Below, piece after piece: positions 20,379 through 29,347 of a stretch of DNA of 64,000 bases. The position numbers were made by a program, and so were the translations under genes. Below the pieces are notes generated by a model, which worked only from the letters and a program-made list of their open reading frames with translations, was not told the DNA's origin and ran no database searches. Each line of letters opens with the position of its first letter. Positions within the stretch are counted from its first letter, which is position 1. Source of the DNA: Acidobacteriota bacterium (GTDB lineage Bacteria > Acidobacteriota > Terriglobia > Terriglobales > Acidobacteriaceae). The stretch spans positions 496,001 to 560,000 of the forward strand of contig JAJZBZ010000003.1 in the NCBI GenBank assembly GCA_021846275.1, given 5' to 3'.

Positions 20379-20645
20379 ATGGCCGACGTACTTGAAATCT
20401 GCTTCGTTATCTTCGCAATTCTTCTCTTCAGCATTCTGCTGAATCACCTCGACAAGGGCGAATTGCGCACCATGATGAATGATTTGCACGCTGACATCAG
20501 AGGTTTGCGCAACCAGATGGATTCGCGCTTCCAGTCTTTGAGCAGTGAAGTGAGCACCCGCCATGACAGGGTTCATTCCGAGCTGCGCTCCCTGCACGGA
20601 CCCATCGGAGAACTCAAAGGTCGGATCGACACCATCACGAAATGA
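20379..20645 (+). CDS. Small membrane-anchored coiled-coil protein (hypothetical)
   Basis: MADVLEICFVIFAILLFSILLNHLDKGELRTMMNDLHADIRGLRNQMDSRFQSL; one TM helix then heptad-rich region; AGAAGGAG upstream. Confidence 0.55.
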   Translation: MADVLEICFVIFAILLFSILLNHLDKGELRTMMNDLHADIRGLRNQMDSRFQSLSSEVSTRHDRVHSELRSLHGPIGELKGRIDTITK

Positions 20646-20898
20646 GAACCGTGATACCTTCTTCGCTTCTTCCAAGGCCCACTTCGGCGGGCCTATTCCT
20701 TCTGCGGCGAAAGAATGCAGGGGATCCCGCGGCAAGCCGACAGCGATGAAAAGCAGGCCGCGCAAGGCGCATTCTTGGATGCGATGGGGCTTGCGAGTTC
20801 AATGGTTCAGTAGGAATTGTGGAATGGATTGTGGATTGTCACTATCGGTCCCATACGAAGCTAAGTCTTTTGCTTTGTATCGCGGGGACGACGGGGCC

Positions 20899-22201
20899 AG
20901 GAACTTGTTGAAATAGGCATTGATTCTGCGGCGATCCACAAGGGGTGGAGCGTCTAACGAGTATGCGTGGAGACGAGCGGATTCAGGATGGGATGTTCAG
21001 TTTTGTGTCGTTGGAGCAGCGGGTGCCGCAGGGCCATCCACTGCGCGCGGTTCGCGAATTGACGGACGTGGTGTTGCGGAGGCTGGACGCGGAGTTCGAT
21101 GCGCTGTATGCCGACTCTGGCCGTCCGTCGATAGCGCCGGAGTACATTCTTCGATCGCTGTTGTTGCAGGTGTTCTACTCGGTGCGCTCGGAGCGGCTGC
21201 TGGTCGAGCAGATCGACTACAACCTGCTGTTTCGCTGGTTCGTGGGCCTGGGCATGGACGATGCGGTGTGGAACCATGCGGTGTTTTCGAAGAACCGCGA
21301 CCGGTTGCTGACCAGCGATGCGGCTCAGCAATTCTTTGCCGAAGTGAATCGACAGGCGAAGAAGTACATGAGTGACGAGCACTTCACGGTGGACGGTACG
21401 CTGATTCAGGCGTGGGCCTCGCAGAAGAGCTTTCGCGCGAAGGATGGCTCCGATGACGACGATGGCACGGATTTCCGCGGGCAGAAGCGCTCGAACAACA
21501 CCCACCAGTCCACCACGGACGGCGATGCGCGGCTGTACAAGAAGAGTTATGGGACCGAGTCAAAGCTCGCGTTTCTGGGCCATGCGCTGGTGGAAAACCG
21601 CAACGGTCTGATCGCCGCCGCGATGGTGACAGAGGCCGATGGCTACGCCGAGCGCGACGCTGCGCTGTTGATGCTCCACGAGAAGCAGAAGAAGCGTAAG
21701 CGTCGCATCACGGTGGGCGCAGACAAGGCCTACGACACCAGGGATTTCGTCGGCACGGTGCGGGAGTTGAACGTGACGCCGCACGTTACGAAGAACGACA
21801 AGGGACGGCACAGCAACCTGGACCGCAGAACTACGCGGCATCCGGGCTATGCGATCAGCCTGAGTCGGCGCTGGCTGGTGGAGAAGAGCTTCGGATGGCT
21901 GAAGCAAACGGGGCCGCTACGGCAGGTGAAGTTGCGAGGGCTGGAAAAAGTAGACTGGCTGTTCGTCTTCAGTTGCGCGGCGCACAACCTGATCCGGCTG
22001 CCGCGACTGATGGCGCAACCGCCGACAACGCTCCGGGAGAAGTGTGCCTGAACCACGGTTGCAGGCCTCCGGAGATGCTCCCGGAGGCTCGCAAACCCCT
22101 GGAAACACCGGCCTGAACCGTAATTCAAACAGATTTTCAGCGGAAAGAAATGCAAATCCCCAACAGAACTGCAGCAATCAGGCGAATTTCAACGAGTTCC
22201 T
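20899..22201 (+). mobile_element. IS5-family insertion sequence
   Basis: Transposase plus imperfect TIRs: aggaacttgttgaaat (left) and atttcaacgagttcct (right). Confidence 0.65.
20945..22051 (+). CDS. IS5-family DDE transposase
   Basis: SDEHFTVDGTLIQAWASQKSFR, GADKAYDTRDFV, RWLVEKSFGWLKQTGPLRQVKLRG. Confidence 0.85.
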   Translation: MERLTSMRGDERIQDGMFSFVSLEQRVPQGHPLRAVRELTDVVLRRLDAEFDALYADSGRPSIAPEYILRSLLLQVFYSVRSERLLVEQIDYNLLFRWFVGLGMDDAVWNHAVFSKNRDRLLTSDAAQQFFAEVNRQAKKYMSDEHFTVDGTLIQAWASQKSFRAKDGSDDDDGTDFRGQKRSNNTHQSTTDGDARLYKKSYGTESKLAFLGHALVENRNGLIAAAMVTEADGYAERDAALLMLHEKQKKRKRRITVGADKAYDTRDFVGTVRELNVTPHVTKNDKGRHSNLDRRTTRHPGYAISLSRRWLVEKSFGWLKQTGPLRQVKLRGLEKVDWLFVFSCAAHNLIRLPRLMAQPPTTLREKCA

Positions 22202-22344
22202 AGAACCCGCGACCTCTGCCGTGACAGAAGTGCCTTTGGACGTAACTCATTGAAAACATGAGCACCACTGGCTACCAAGAGCACTGTAAGTCATTGAAAA
22301 AATCCGTAGGCAAACTGTCAGCACCCTCGCGAACACCCTCATCG

Positions 22345-22516
22345 ACCTCTGCTTTTTGGTTACAGACCTCTGCTTTCGGACGGCAGCAGTCGGCGCAAAT
22401 CGACTGCTGCCTCGGCTCAGCAGAGGTCAGGAGCACGAAGACCTCTGCCGTTGTTCGGCAGAGATTTGACTGTCAGCGACTTCGAACAAAATGACTGATT
22501 CTGCTACGGCAGAGGT
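22345..22516. repeat. Cluster of ACCTCTGC/GCAGAGGT inverted repeats forming nested hairpins
   Basis: ACCTCTGC at 22345, 22366, 22441; GCAGAGGT at 22420 and 22509; inner 11-bp stem GGCAGCAGTCG/CGACTGCTGCC at 22382-22392/22401-22411; CTCTGCCG-TTGTT-CGGCAGAG at 22443-22463. Confidence 0.75.
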
Positions 22517-23828
22517 CATGGGGACCCGAAGTGATCCTCGCCGCTATGATGGTGAAGTGAAACAACATACGAAAGATGTGTATGTTATCCCGGCTGTCAT
22601 TGGGGTGATCCTGCTTCTGGCGGGATTGCCGCTCTCCGCGTGGTACACGAAGCAGCCTGTGCGAACTATCGTTACCTGGGCTGGAATTAAAGACATTCTC
22701 TTCGCCAGTGTTTCCGCCTGGACGGACATCATCCTTCTTCTGGCCCTGGTCGCGGTCGGATATTTCCTATATCGCGTCTACAGGCGATACAGGGAGGCCC
22801 AGAGGGAAAGCGATGCCCGTCACTCTGTGAATCTAAAGCTAGTCGAGCACATGCAGCAGAAGGAAAAGGAACACAAGATTGCTCTACAGGCCATTCAAAA
22901 CGATGGCCCGACGCTTCATGTTGCCTGGAATAAGGGACAGAGCATCTGGGGCCTCGGAGCGGTGGGCACAGAGCCATGTATGCAGATCGGCGGATGGGCA
23001 CACATCAGCACCAGCAATATCTCTGAAGAGATCCTGATCACGGATGCATACATCGAAGGTACGGAATCAAGAGGGATGATGCCCATCAAGGTGCATCCGC
23101 GATTCGTCCGTTACACGCAACTGATGACGTTTGTCGCGCCGGTTGTCGCCAAGCCGGGAGAGCCCTTCAAGGGCAAATTCATCCTAGTGGATCACAAGAA
23201 CCGGAAATACGTGCTTGAAGAGCACACCTTTCGATTTATCGGGTCTCAGCAGCAGATCGCGCAGGCGCTTCAGGCTGGCAAAGAGGAGCTTCCATCTTCC
23301 ATGGGCGCTCCAAACGCGGCGACAGACGAGGAGCTAACCATCAAAGCGCCGGATGACCTCACGATGCGAATTTGTCACTACCAGTTCCAGGAGACGAGAG
23401 GTCTGACGCTCGTCGTGGATAACAATCGTCTCAACGCAATTCATCAGATTAGAGTCATCGTTGCGGATGCCCAGAGCTTCGACCTCCATCACAATGCTTA
23501 CAGGCAAGGCTCCAACTTTGCCGCAGCGGTCGTTACGAAACCTAACGCCATCCAACCCTCCTGCTCAAGCAGTCCGATTCTGCTCGTCCGTAAAGACCCA
23601 TCGAACAAGAGCCTCCTGGCTGGCGACGATTCTAGTCATGCGATGGTGTGGCCGGAGAACGATACATCGGAGGTGGAACGGTGGCGCTTCACCCTACGGG
23701 TGATTGCCACGACGCTCCCTCGCAATGCTTCAGAGAAGGCGCTTCCGCTGAAGGAACTGCTTGCGACTCTCGTGTTGTTTTGGAACAAAGCAAATAATGA
23801 GTTCGCAATTGAGCAACACGGCGATTAG
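22491..23828 (+). CDS. Hypothetical protein with two predicted N-terminal TM helices and a large soluble domain
   Basis: 445 aa; VIPAVIGVILLLAGLPLSAWY and WTDIILLLALVAVGYFLYRVY hydrophobic segments; no family recognised. Confidence 0.6.
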   Translation: MTDSATAEVMGTRSDPRRYDGEVKQHTKDVYVIPAVIGVILLLAGLPLSAWYTKQPVRTIVTWAGIKDILFASVSAWTDIILLLALVAVGYFLYRVYRRYREAQRESDARHSVNLKLVEHMQQKEKEHKIALQAIQNDGPTLHVAWNKGQSIWGLGAVGTEPCMQIGGWAHISTSNISEEILITDAYIEGTESRGMMPIKVHPRFVRYTQLMTFVAPVVAKPGEPFKGKFILVDHKNRKYVLEEHTFRFIGSQQQIAQALQAGKEELPSSMGAPNAATDEELTIKAPDDLTMRICHYQFQETRGLTLVVDNNRLNAIHQIRVIVADAQSFDLHHNAYRQGSNFAAAVVTKPNAIQPSCSSSPILLVRKDPSNKSLLAGDDSSHAMVWPENDTSEVERWRFTLRVIATTLPRNASEKALPLKELLATLVLFWNKANNEFAIEQHGD

Positions 23829-24158
23829 CGAAACTGCCGCAACATACACAAAGCTCTACCACTTCCCAACGCCTCCGGATTGCGTCCTTACCGGCGGAGC
23901 AGGCGAGGCGCGTCCGCCCGAACTACCCACTTTTCTCACAATGCTCGTGACTTGTGATCGCAATTATCTGATTGCCCGCCCAAACAAGATATCTCCAGCT
24001 TAGTAGCATGTAAATCCAGAAAAATGAATACCATGCAGGGCCTTCTACTAAATAGAATGCGCAGGCTCACCAGTCTTACTTGGCTCCAAACAAAAATTGG
24101 CTCGACAAATAAGAGCCAATTGTGCTTTAATCATTTCAAGCTCATATCGAGGAGCCGC

Positions 24159-25589
24159 ATGACGAGGAGGCCATTGATGGATGTACCGCTTTTACCGGGT
24201 CTTGAAGAGAGCGCAGCTCCGCTCGATCCGCTTAACCCCGAAGACCAGGAGAACAAGAAGATGCCACGCGGAAGACGCCCCAAAGCGACGCCGGCCCCGA
24301 AAAAGGTCGAGCGTCAAGAAGCCTTGAAAAACCGCATCGTCGGTTTGGCCGAGGAGCTTAGCGGAGCGGGCTTCTCCGACTTGCTCACGGAATTGGTTCC
24401 GATCAAGCCGGTTGCGCCGGAAGTCGTGGACCAGAAAACGAGCGCTCGCATCGGCCATGTGGAAGAGACGCTCGCCGTCTACCTGCAACGAACTTCCATC
24501 AAGGACAATCTTTCGCAGCGGCCGCCGTTCGATCACATCGCCGACCCAATTTACCGCCGGCTGATGCGGGACTTCATTGTCGGCGCACAGATGCCGGAGG
24601 TAAAGATCGCCGCACTGCGGGATCTGAGCGGGCGCATCAAGTCGCTCGACGAGAACGACATCAACTACAGCATCATCGACGGGCTTCAGCGGTCCTGGTG
24701 CTACTCGACTACGGTTCTTCTTGCCCTGCACCGCGAGAAACTCGTGAGCGACCGCTGCATCACGGTCGAAGCGTGGGACTATTTCCGTCCTTTCATCGAA
24801 AAGCTCGGTGACCCACAGGTCGCAACCCGCGTGCTCCTAAGCCGCACGATCCGCTATGAGATTTACTACAACATCGACCTCGAAGGCCTGCTTCACTACA
24901 TGGTTACGTTCAACACCGCGCAGCGCCGCATGAGCCTGCAGGTGCAGCTCGAAATCATGCGCAAGCCGCTCATCGACGAAATTGAGGCCGCAGCCAACAT
25001 CACGGTTTTCCGGGACACGCACGACATCGAAACCACCGGCAAAGCGCAGAAGCCCCGGGATCAATTCGCCGCATCCGATATCGCGGTCGCCGCCGAAGCA
25101 TTTATCACCAACAATGCCCAGGCCTCACAAAAAGAGATCGCCGAAGACCTACTCGAGAAAGACAGCGGCTACACCGCCACTGGCGTTGATGTCGGGGACA
25201 TCGCCGATGTGGTGTACATGCTGAAGCGCGTCGCGCAAGATTTGCATCCGCTTATGCTGCTCATTTACTCAGACGAGCCGGGTAAGAAGTTCTACTTCTC
25301 CGGCGGCGGTACATTCCTCACCGGCTTCGCCGCAGCCTGCGGCTATGTGCGCAATCGCAACAACATGAAGATGCTTGAGGGGGCGCTCGAAAAGCTCGTG
25401 CTGCTGCTGAAGCAGCCGTCTGAAGATCCGCTCGGCCTCGATGAATACCAAGAGCTAATCAAGGACATTAAATCGTCACGCGGCAAGATGATGCGCCGCC
25501 TTGTTTACGACACGTTCCTCAGGTTTTTCCTGGGGACCACAACCCGGCTGGAGTGGACTGATGCGTACCGCTCCCTGAGCCTCACCTGA
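24159..25589 (+). CDS. DGQHR/ParB-like (DndB-like?) domain protein, hypothetical
   Basis: MTRRPLMDVPLLPGLEES start with GAGGAG upstream; INYSIIDGLQRSWCYSTTVLLAL resembles the xIVDGQQR motif of ParB/DUF262/DGQHR proteins; FNTAQRRMSLQVQLEIM downstream. Confidence 0.5.
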   Translation: MTRRPLMDVPLLPGLEESAAPLDPLNPEDQENKKMPRGRRPKATPAPKKVERQEALKNRIVGLAEELSGAGFSDLLTELVPIKPVAPEVVDQKTSARIGHVEETLAVYLQRTSIKDNLSQRPPFDHIADPIYRRLMRDFIVGAQMPEVKIAALRDLSGRIKSLDENDINYSIIDGLQRSWCYSTTVLLALHREKLVSDRCITVEAWDYFRPFIEKLGDPQVATRVLLSRTIRYEIYYNIDLEGLLHYMVTFNTAQRRMSLQVQLEIMRKPLIDEIEAAANITVFRDTHDIETTGKAQKPRDQFAASDIAVAAEAFITNNAQASQKEIAEDLLEKDSGYTATGVDVGDIADVVYMLKRVAQDLHPLMLLIYSDEPGKKFYFSGGGTFLTGFAAACGYVRNRNNMKMLEGALEKLVLLLKQPSEDPLGLDEYQELIKDIKSSRGKMMRRLVYDTFLRFFLGTTTRLEWTDAYRSLSLT

Positions 25590-25599
25590 GGAGAGCAAC

Positions 25600-25881
25600 A
25601 TGGCCAACTTCACCGTGCGCGTCGAGCTGCACCAAGCGGCCTACGCCGATTACGAAACCCTGCATGCCGCAATGGCGCAGAAGGGCTTCTCGCGGCAGAT
25701 CACCGCCGACAACGGACAGACCTACCACATGCCCTGGGCCGAATATAACGGCTTTGGCAATTTGACCAGTGTGCAGGTGCGGGACATCGCACGCGAGGCG
25801 GCGAACAGTACGGGTAAGGCGAACGCCGTTTTTGTTACGGAAGCACAAACGCGGGCGTGGATCGGCTTACCGGCTGCGTAA
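25600..25881 (+). CDS. DUF2622/GhoS-family-like small protein
   Basis: MANFTVRVELHQAAYADYETLHAAMAQKGFSRQITADNGQTYHMPWAEYNG; resembles DUF2622 small proteins from memory. Confidence 0.5.
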   Translation: MANFTVRVELHQAAYADYETLHAAMAQKGFSRQITADNGQTYHMPWAEYNGFGNLTSVQVRDIAREAANSTGKANAVFVTEAQTRAWIGLPAA

Positions 25882-25932
25882 TTTATCAGGCTGCATAAAT
25901 CGCAAAACCTTTGTTGTAAGGAGATAGCAATT

Positions 25933-26565
25933 ATGGCAAAGAACAGGGACATTGCACCACGGGACTCAAAGGGTAAAGTGACGTTTGTGATGTTTCAGGT
26001 GGAAGGCGACGATGAAACCCTCCAACAGGGTTTTCGTGCGATGGAGCAGGCCTTCCAACGCTTAGGCACGCCCGCACGCGTGCACGTTCCTGCCGCTCCC
26101 ATCGCCAACCTGCTGCCGAAAGGCGAGAGGTTGGACACAGTGCAGGTCGAGCCTGAGAATGTCGAGCAGGACAACGAACCTGAGTACACCGCACCGGAAA
26201 ACGGTAACGGCGACAACAATAAGCCAACTAAGCCCAGGAAGTATACGCAGCCGAATTTCTTAACCGACCTCGAACTCACCGCTGGCCAGGAGTCGTTCAA
26301 GGGCTATGCGGCGACGAAAGATCCGAAGTCGGACAATCAGAAATATCTCGTCGTCGCCCGGTGGCTGCAGCAGCATAAGAGCATCGACACGGTGACCATC
26401 GATCACATCTTCACCTGCTTCCAGGCGATGAAGTGGCCGAGCCAGAAGGACATCGGCCAGCCGCTGCGCTTCATGACGAGGAACAACAGCTATTTCCAGA
26501 AGAACGGAAAGGGGTGGAAGCTTACCCATGTGGGCGGCGATGCGGCGGATGCGATCGGTGGGTGA
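25933..26565 (+). CDS. Hypothetical protein with C-terminal winged-helix-like region
   Basis: 210 aa; disordered middle, then KYLVVARWLQQHKSIDTVTIDHIFTCFQAMKWPSQKDIGQPLRFM. Confidence 0.5.
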   Translation: MAKNRDIAPRDSKGKVTFVMFQVEGDDETLQQGFRAMEQAFQRLGTPARVHVPAAPIANLLPKGERLDTVQVEPENVEQDNEPEYTAPENGNGDNNKPTKPRKYTQPNFLTDLELTAGQESFKGYAATKDPKSDNQKYLVVARWLQQHKSIDTVTIDHIFTCFQAMKWPSQKDIGQPLRFMTRNNSYFQKNGKGWKLTHVGGDAADAIGG

Positions 26566-26568
26566 TCT

Positions 26569-27327
26569 ATGACACTGGCGGAGTTGGCGAAGGACGTCCC
26601 GAACCTGGCTACGTGGAACCATGTCGAGCGGATCAAACTCTTTGCGTGGTATCTGCACACACAAAAGAAGCAGGAATACTTCCAGGCACCCGACATCCGG
26701 AAGTGCTACGAGGAGTTGCATCTCGATCCTCCGTCTTCCATCAGTCCGTTCCTGGCGTCGATGGAAAAGAAGAAGCCTAAGGAGGTCTTGAAGAAGACGG
26801 AAGGTTTTCGACTAGAGATGCGCATTCGTGAAACGCTCGACAGGAAGTTCGGAACGCGCCAGATCACGGTGCAGGTGACCGAACTACTCGCCTGCCTGCC
26901 ATCCACGGTCCCGGACCTGGCGGAGCGCATATTCCTAGACGAAACGCTCGTTTGCTTCAAGCACGGCGCTTTTCGCGCTTCTATTGTGATGGCGTGGAAT
27001 TTGGCATATCACCACCTTTGTGATCACGTCCTGCGAAAGCATCTCGCGAAGTTCAATAGCCAATGGCCTCTTGTCTATCAGGGGCACCACAAGAAAGCCA
27101 ACAAGGCGATCAGCAAAATAGAAGACTTCGGCGACGAGCTCAAGGAATCGGAAGTGCTTGAAATCTGCAATTCCGCGGGGATCATCAGCAAGGACATCCA
27201 TAAAATCCTGAAGGCTAAACTGGACCGGCGGAATTCTGCGGCACATCCGTCGTCCGTGAAGATAGACCAGCTGCAGGCCGAAGAATTCATCGACGACATC
27301 GTTAAGAATGTCGTTCTGAAGATGTAA
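26569..27327 (+). CDS. Predicted HEPN-domain protein with N-terminal wHTH-like region
   Basis: LKAKLDRRNSAAHPS contains RNxxxH, the HEPN RNase motif; preceded by helical FRASIVMAWNLAYHHLCDHVL; ORF starts 3 nt after the previous stop. Confidence 0.55.
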   Translation: MTLAELAKDVPNLATWNHVERIKLFAWYLHTQKKQEYFQAPDIRKCYEELHLDPPSSISPFLASMEKKKPKEVLKKTEGFRLEMRIRETLDRKFGTRQITVQVTELLACLPSTVPDLAERIFLDETLVCFKHGAFRASIVMAWNLAYHHLCDHVLRKHLAKFNSQWPLVYQGHHKKANKAISKIEDFGDELKESEVLEICNSAGIISKDIHKILKAKLDRRNSAAHPSSVKIDQLQAEEFIDDIVKNVVLKM

Positions 27328-27368
27328 CTACCTGCTACCTGCTTTATTGAAATTGCCCTGGAGGAGCG

Positions 27369-28202
27369 ATGAGCTCAAACAAAGCGCCTGTGAACGATGC
27401 CATCATTGTGGCGGTGGCCCAGCTGGTCAACGATGCCCAGTCGGGCACGCGTGAGCCGAGCCATTCGGATCTCGAATTCCAGATCAATCGCGGAGGACTC
27501 AGCGGTGGCGATCCGAAAACGCAGGGCCAGACGGTCGGCAAAGCAAAGCGTGTACGTGCGGTGCTTTCCTGGGGTGTCGACAATGCGCCGGACAAGGCCG
27601 AAGCATTTGTATTTGCCCTTATCGGGCTGCTAAGGGGTAAAGGCGGATTCCGTTCTGGTTCTTCCAACTATGCCGGTGACGATGCGATCTTTGAAGCGCG
27701 TGAGGCATTCCGCCTTGAAGGATATGTACTCTCCGATGAGGGGGAACTGTACGCAAGCACGCTCGACAATCTTTCCGGGGTGCGACTGACGGTCGCGCTT
27801 GAAGCCTATGTGCGACGCGCGCAGCGCGGCAGCGAAGACGGAGCGCTGCTTGTCGGCACCGGCAAAGATCTTCTCGAGGCCACCGCCTCGCACATCATCA
27901 CTGAAAAATGCGGACACTATTCACACCAAGCCAACTTTCCGACGCTGCTCAGCCAGGCATTTACTGCTCTCGGGCTCGCGACGCCGCAAACGCCGGCACA
28001 GGCTGCCGAGGCCCCACAGCGGCGCGTCGAGCGGTCGCTGTATGAGGCGGGGTGTGCCGTCAATGCACTGCGCAACAAGACCGGCACGGGTCATGGCATC
28101 CCGTTTGTGCCGTCCGTTTCCGACGACGAAGCACGTGCCGCAGTCCAATTGATCGGGATCGTATCCGGTTTGCTGTTGCGTGCATTGAAAAAGACGTCCT
28201 AG
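27369..28202 (+). CDS. Abortive infection family protein (Abi_C-like C-terminus)
   Basis: KDLLEATASHIITEKC...LPTLLSQAF-like region and VNALRNKTGTGHGIPF match the Abi_C pattern (RNxxGxGHG). Confidence 0.65.
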   Translation: MSSNKAPVNDAIIVAVAQLVNDAQSGTREPSHSDLEFQINRGGLSGGDPKTQGQTVGKAKRVRAVLSWGVDNAPDKAEAFVFALIGLLRGKGGFRSGSSNYAGDDAIFEAREAFRLEGYVLSDEGELYASTLDNLSGVRLTVALEAYVRRAQRGSEDGALLVGTGKDLLEATASHIITEKCGHYSHQANFPTLLSQAFTALGLATPQTPAQAAEAPQRRVERSLYEAGCAVNALRNKTGTGHGIPFVPSVSDDEARAAVQLIGIVSGLLLRALKKTS

Positions 28203-28228
28203 CTGTACCATTCCTGCGTCAATCCGCA

Positions 28229-29347
28229 TCACTCCTGCGCAGCCGCAATTGCCTTGGCAGTGAGCCCGTTCCGGAAGAAGTTTTCCTGTTTTCTTATTCC
28301 TCGACCGAAGAAGCCGTGGTAGTTGCGATATACGGATTCGGTGGCAGACTTTGGGCCTCCGGTAATGACGACGAATTCCGGCGGCGGGCTCATTGAGAGC
28401 TGGATCCGCTTCAGTAGGTGCTTAAATTCGTAATCTGCAGCTGGAAGCGAATAGCCGATGAAAATCCATTTCTTCGCCTGACGCAGCAGTCGCTCCGCTG
28501 ATAACCAGGACCGTTCAAACATGGGAAAATCCAGGGCTTTCAGGTAGCTAAATGTCGCAATGCGAGTAGTTAGCGGCACGTCCGTGCAGTTGGAACAGCG
28601 CCATTTCGCACAGCCGCTTACGTCATGCAAATTCAAACTATCCGCTTCGTTACCTGTTATCAGCTGCATCGAAATGGATAACCCATCCTTCATCGGAAAC
28701 CAGTAGAGCTGACGGCAATTGTCGCAGTAGAGCCAATTGACAGAGCCATGAATCTTCACGATAGGGATGGTGGCCTTTCCGTCAGGTGGCTGATGACCTG
28801 CTACGACATTGCCTTTCGAAGGAAATACAGCGGGCAACGCTCCGCAGCGGTAATCAATGCTATGTGTCTCCGCCAAGCCAGCCACTTTTCGCTCTATGAC
28901 GGTATCCCAATTAATTGAAATGAAGCCGCTATCTTTCGTGTTTAGCTTCTGGAAAAAGCGATCTAAACGCCGCCAGTCTGCATCCTTTGCAGATTCGGCT
29001 TTAGCAAATCTCTCATCAAGCATGCGTATCATTCGCGCTAGGAGCACACGCCGCGTCTTTCGCAAGTCGGACGGAGCATGTTCATGGCCGAGATGGTGAC
29101 CCGTATTCGCCGCCAAGTCGATGTTAGTGAAGACATCTTCTAAGCTGGGCCAAAACTTCGCATTTGCGTCCTTCTTGTGATCAAAGGCATCGTGCACGAA
29201 CTTTCCCAAATAGTCTGCCAATGGCCGCATTGGATGGCATTCGTTTGCTCTTGGCTCTAGGAGTGCCTTCGTGAATTCACTTTGCAGCGGCAGTCCTGCA
29301 TGCTTTGAAAAGCCGGCGCCGACGATGTAGACATGCGAACGTGCCAT
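28229..29347 (-). CDS. SIR2-like domain protein with zinc-ribbon cysteines (defence-associated type)
   Basis: VYIVGAGFSKHAGLPLQSEF, SINWDTVIE, KIHGSVNWLYCDNC, CAKWRCSNC, FIGYSLPAADYEF. Confidence 0.75.
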   Translation of the reverse strand: MARSHVYIVGAGFSKHAGLPLQSEFTKALLEPRANECHPMRPLADYLGKFVHDAFDHKKDANAKFWPSLEDVFTNIDLAANTGHHLGHEHAPSDLRKTRRVLLARMIRMLDERFAKAESAKDADWRRLDRFFQKLNTKDSGFISINWDTVIERKVAGLAETHSIDYRCGALPAVFPSKGNVVAGHQPPDGKATIPIVKIHGSVNWLYCDNCRQLYWFPMKDGLSISMQLITGNEADSLNLHDVSGCAKWRCSNCTDVPLTTRIATFSYLKALDFPMFERSWLSAERLLRQAKKWIFIGYSLPAADYEFKHLLKRIQLSMSPPPEFVVITGGPKSATESVYRNYHGFFGRGIRKQENFFRNGLTAKAIAAAQE

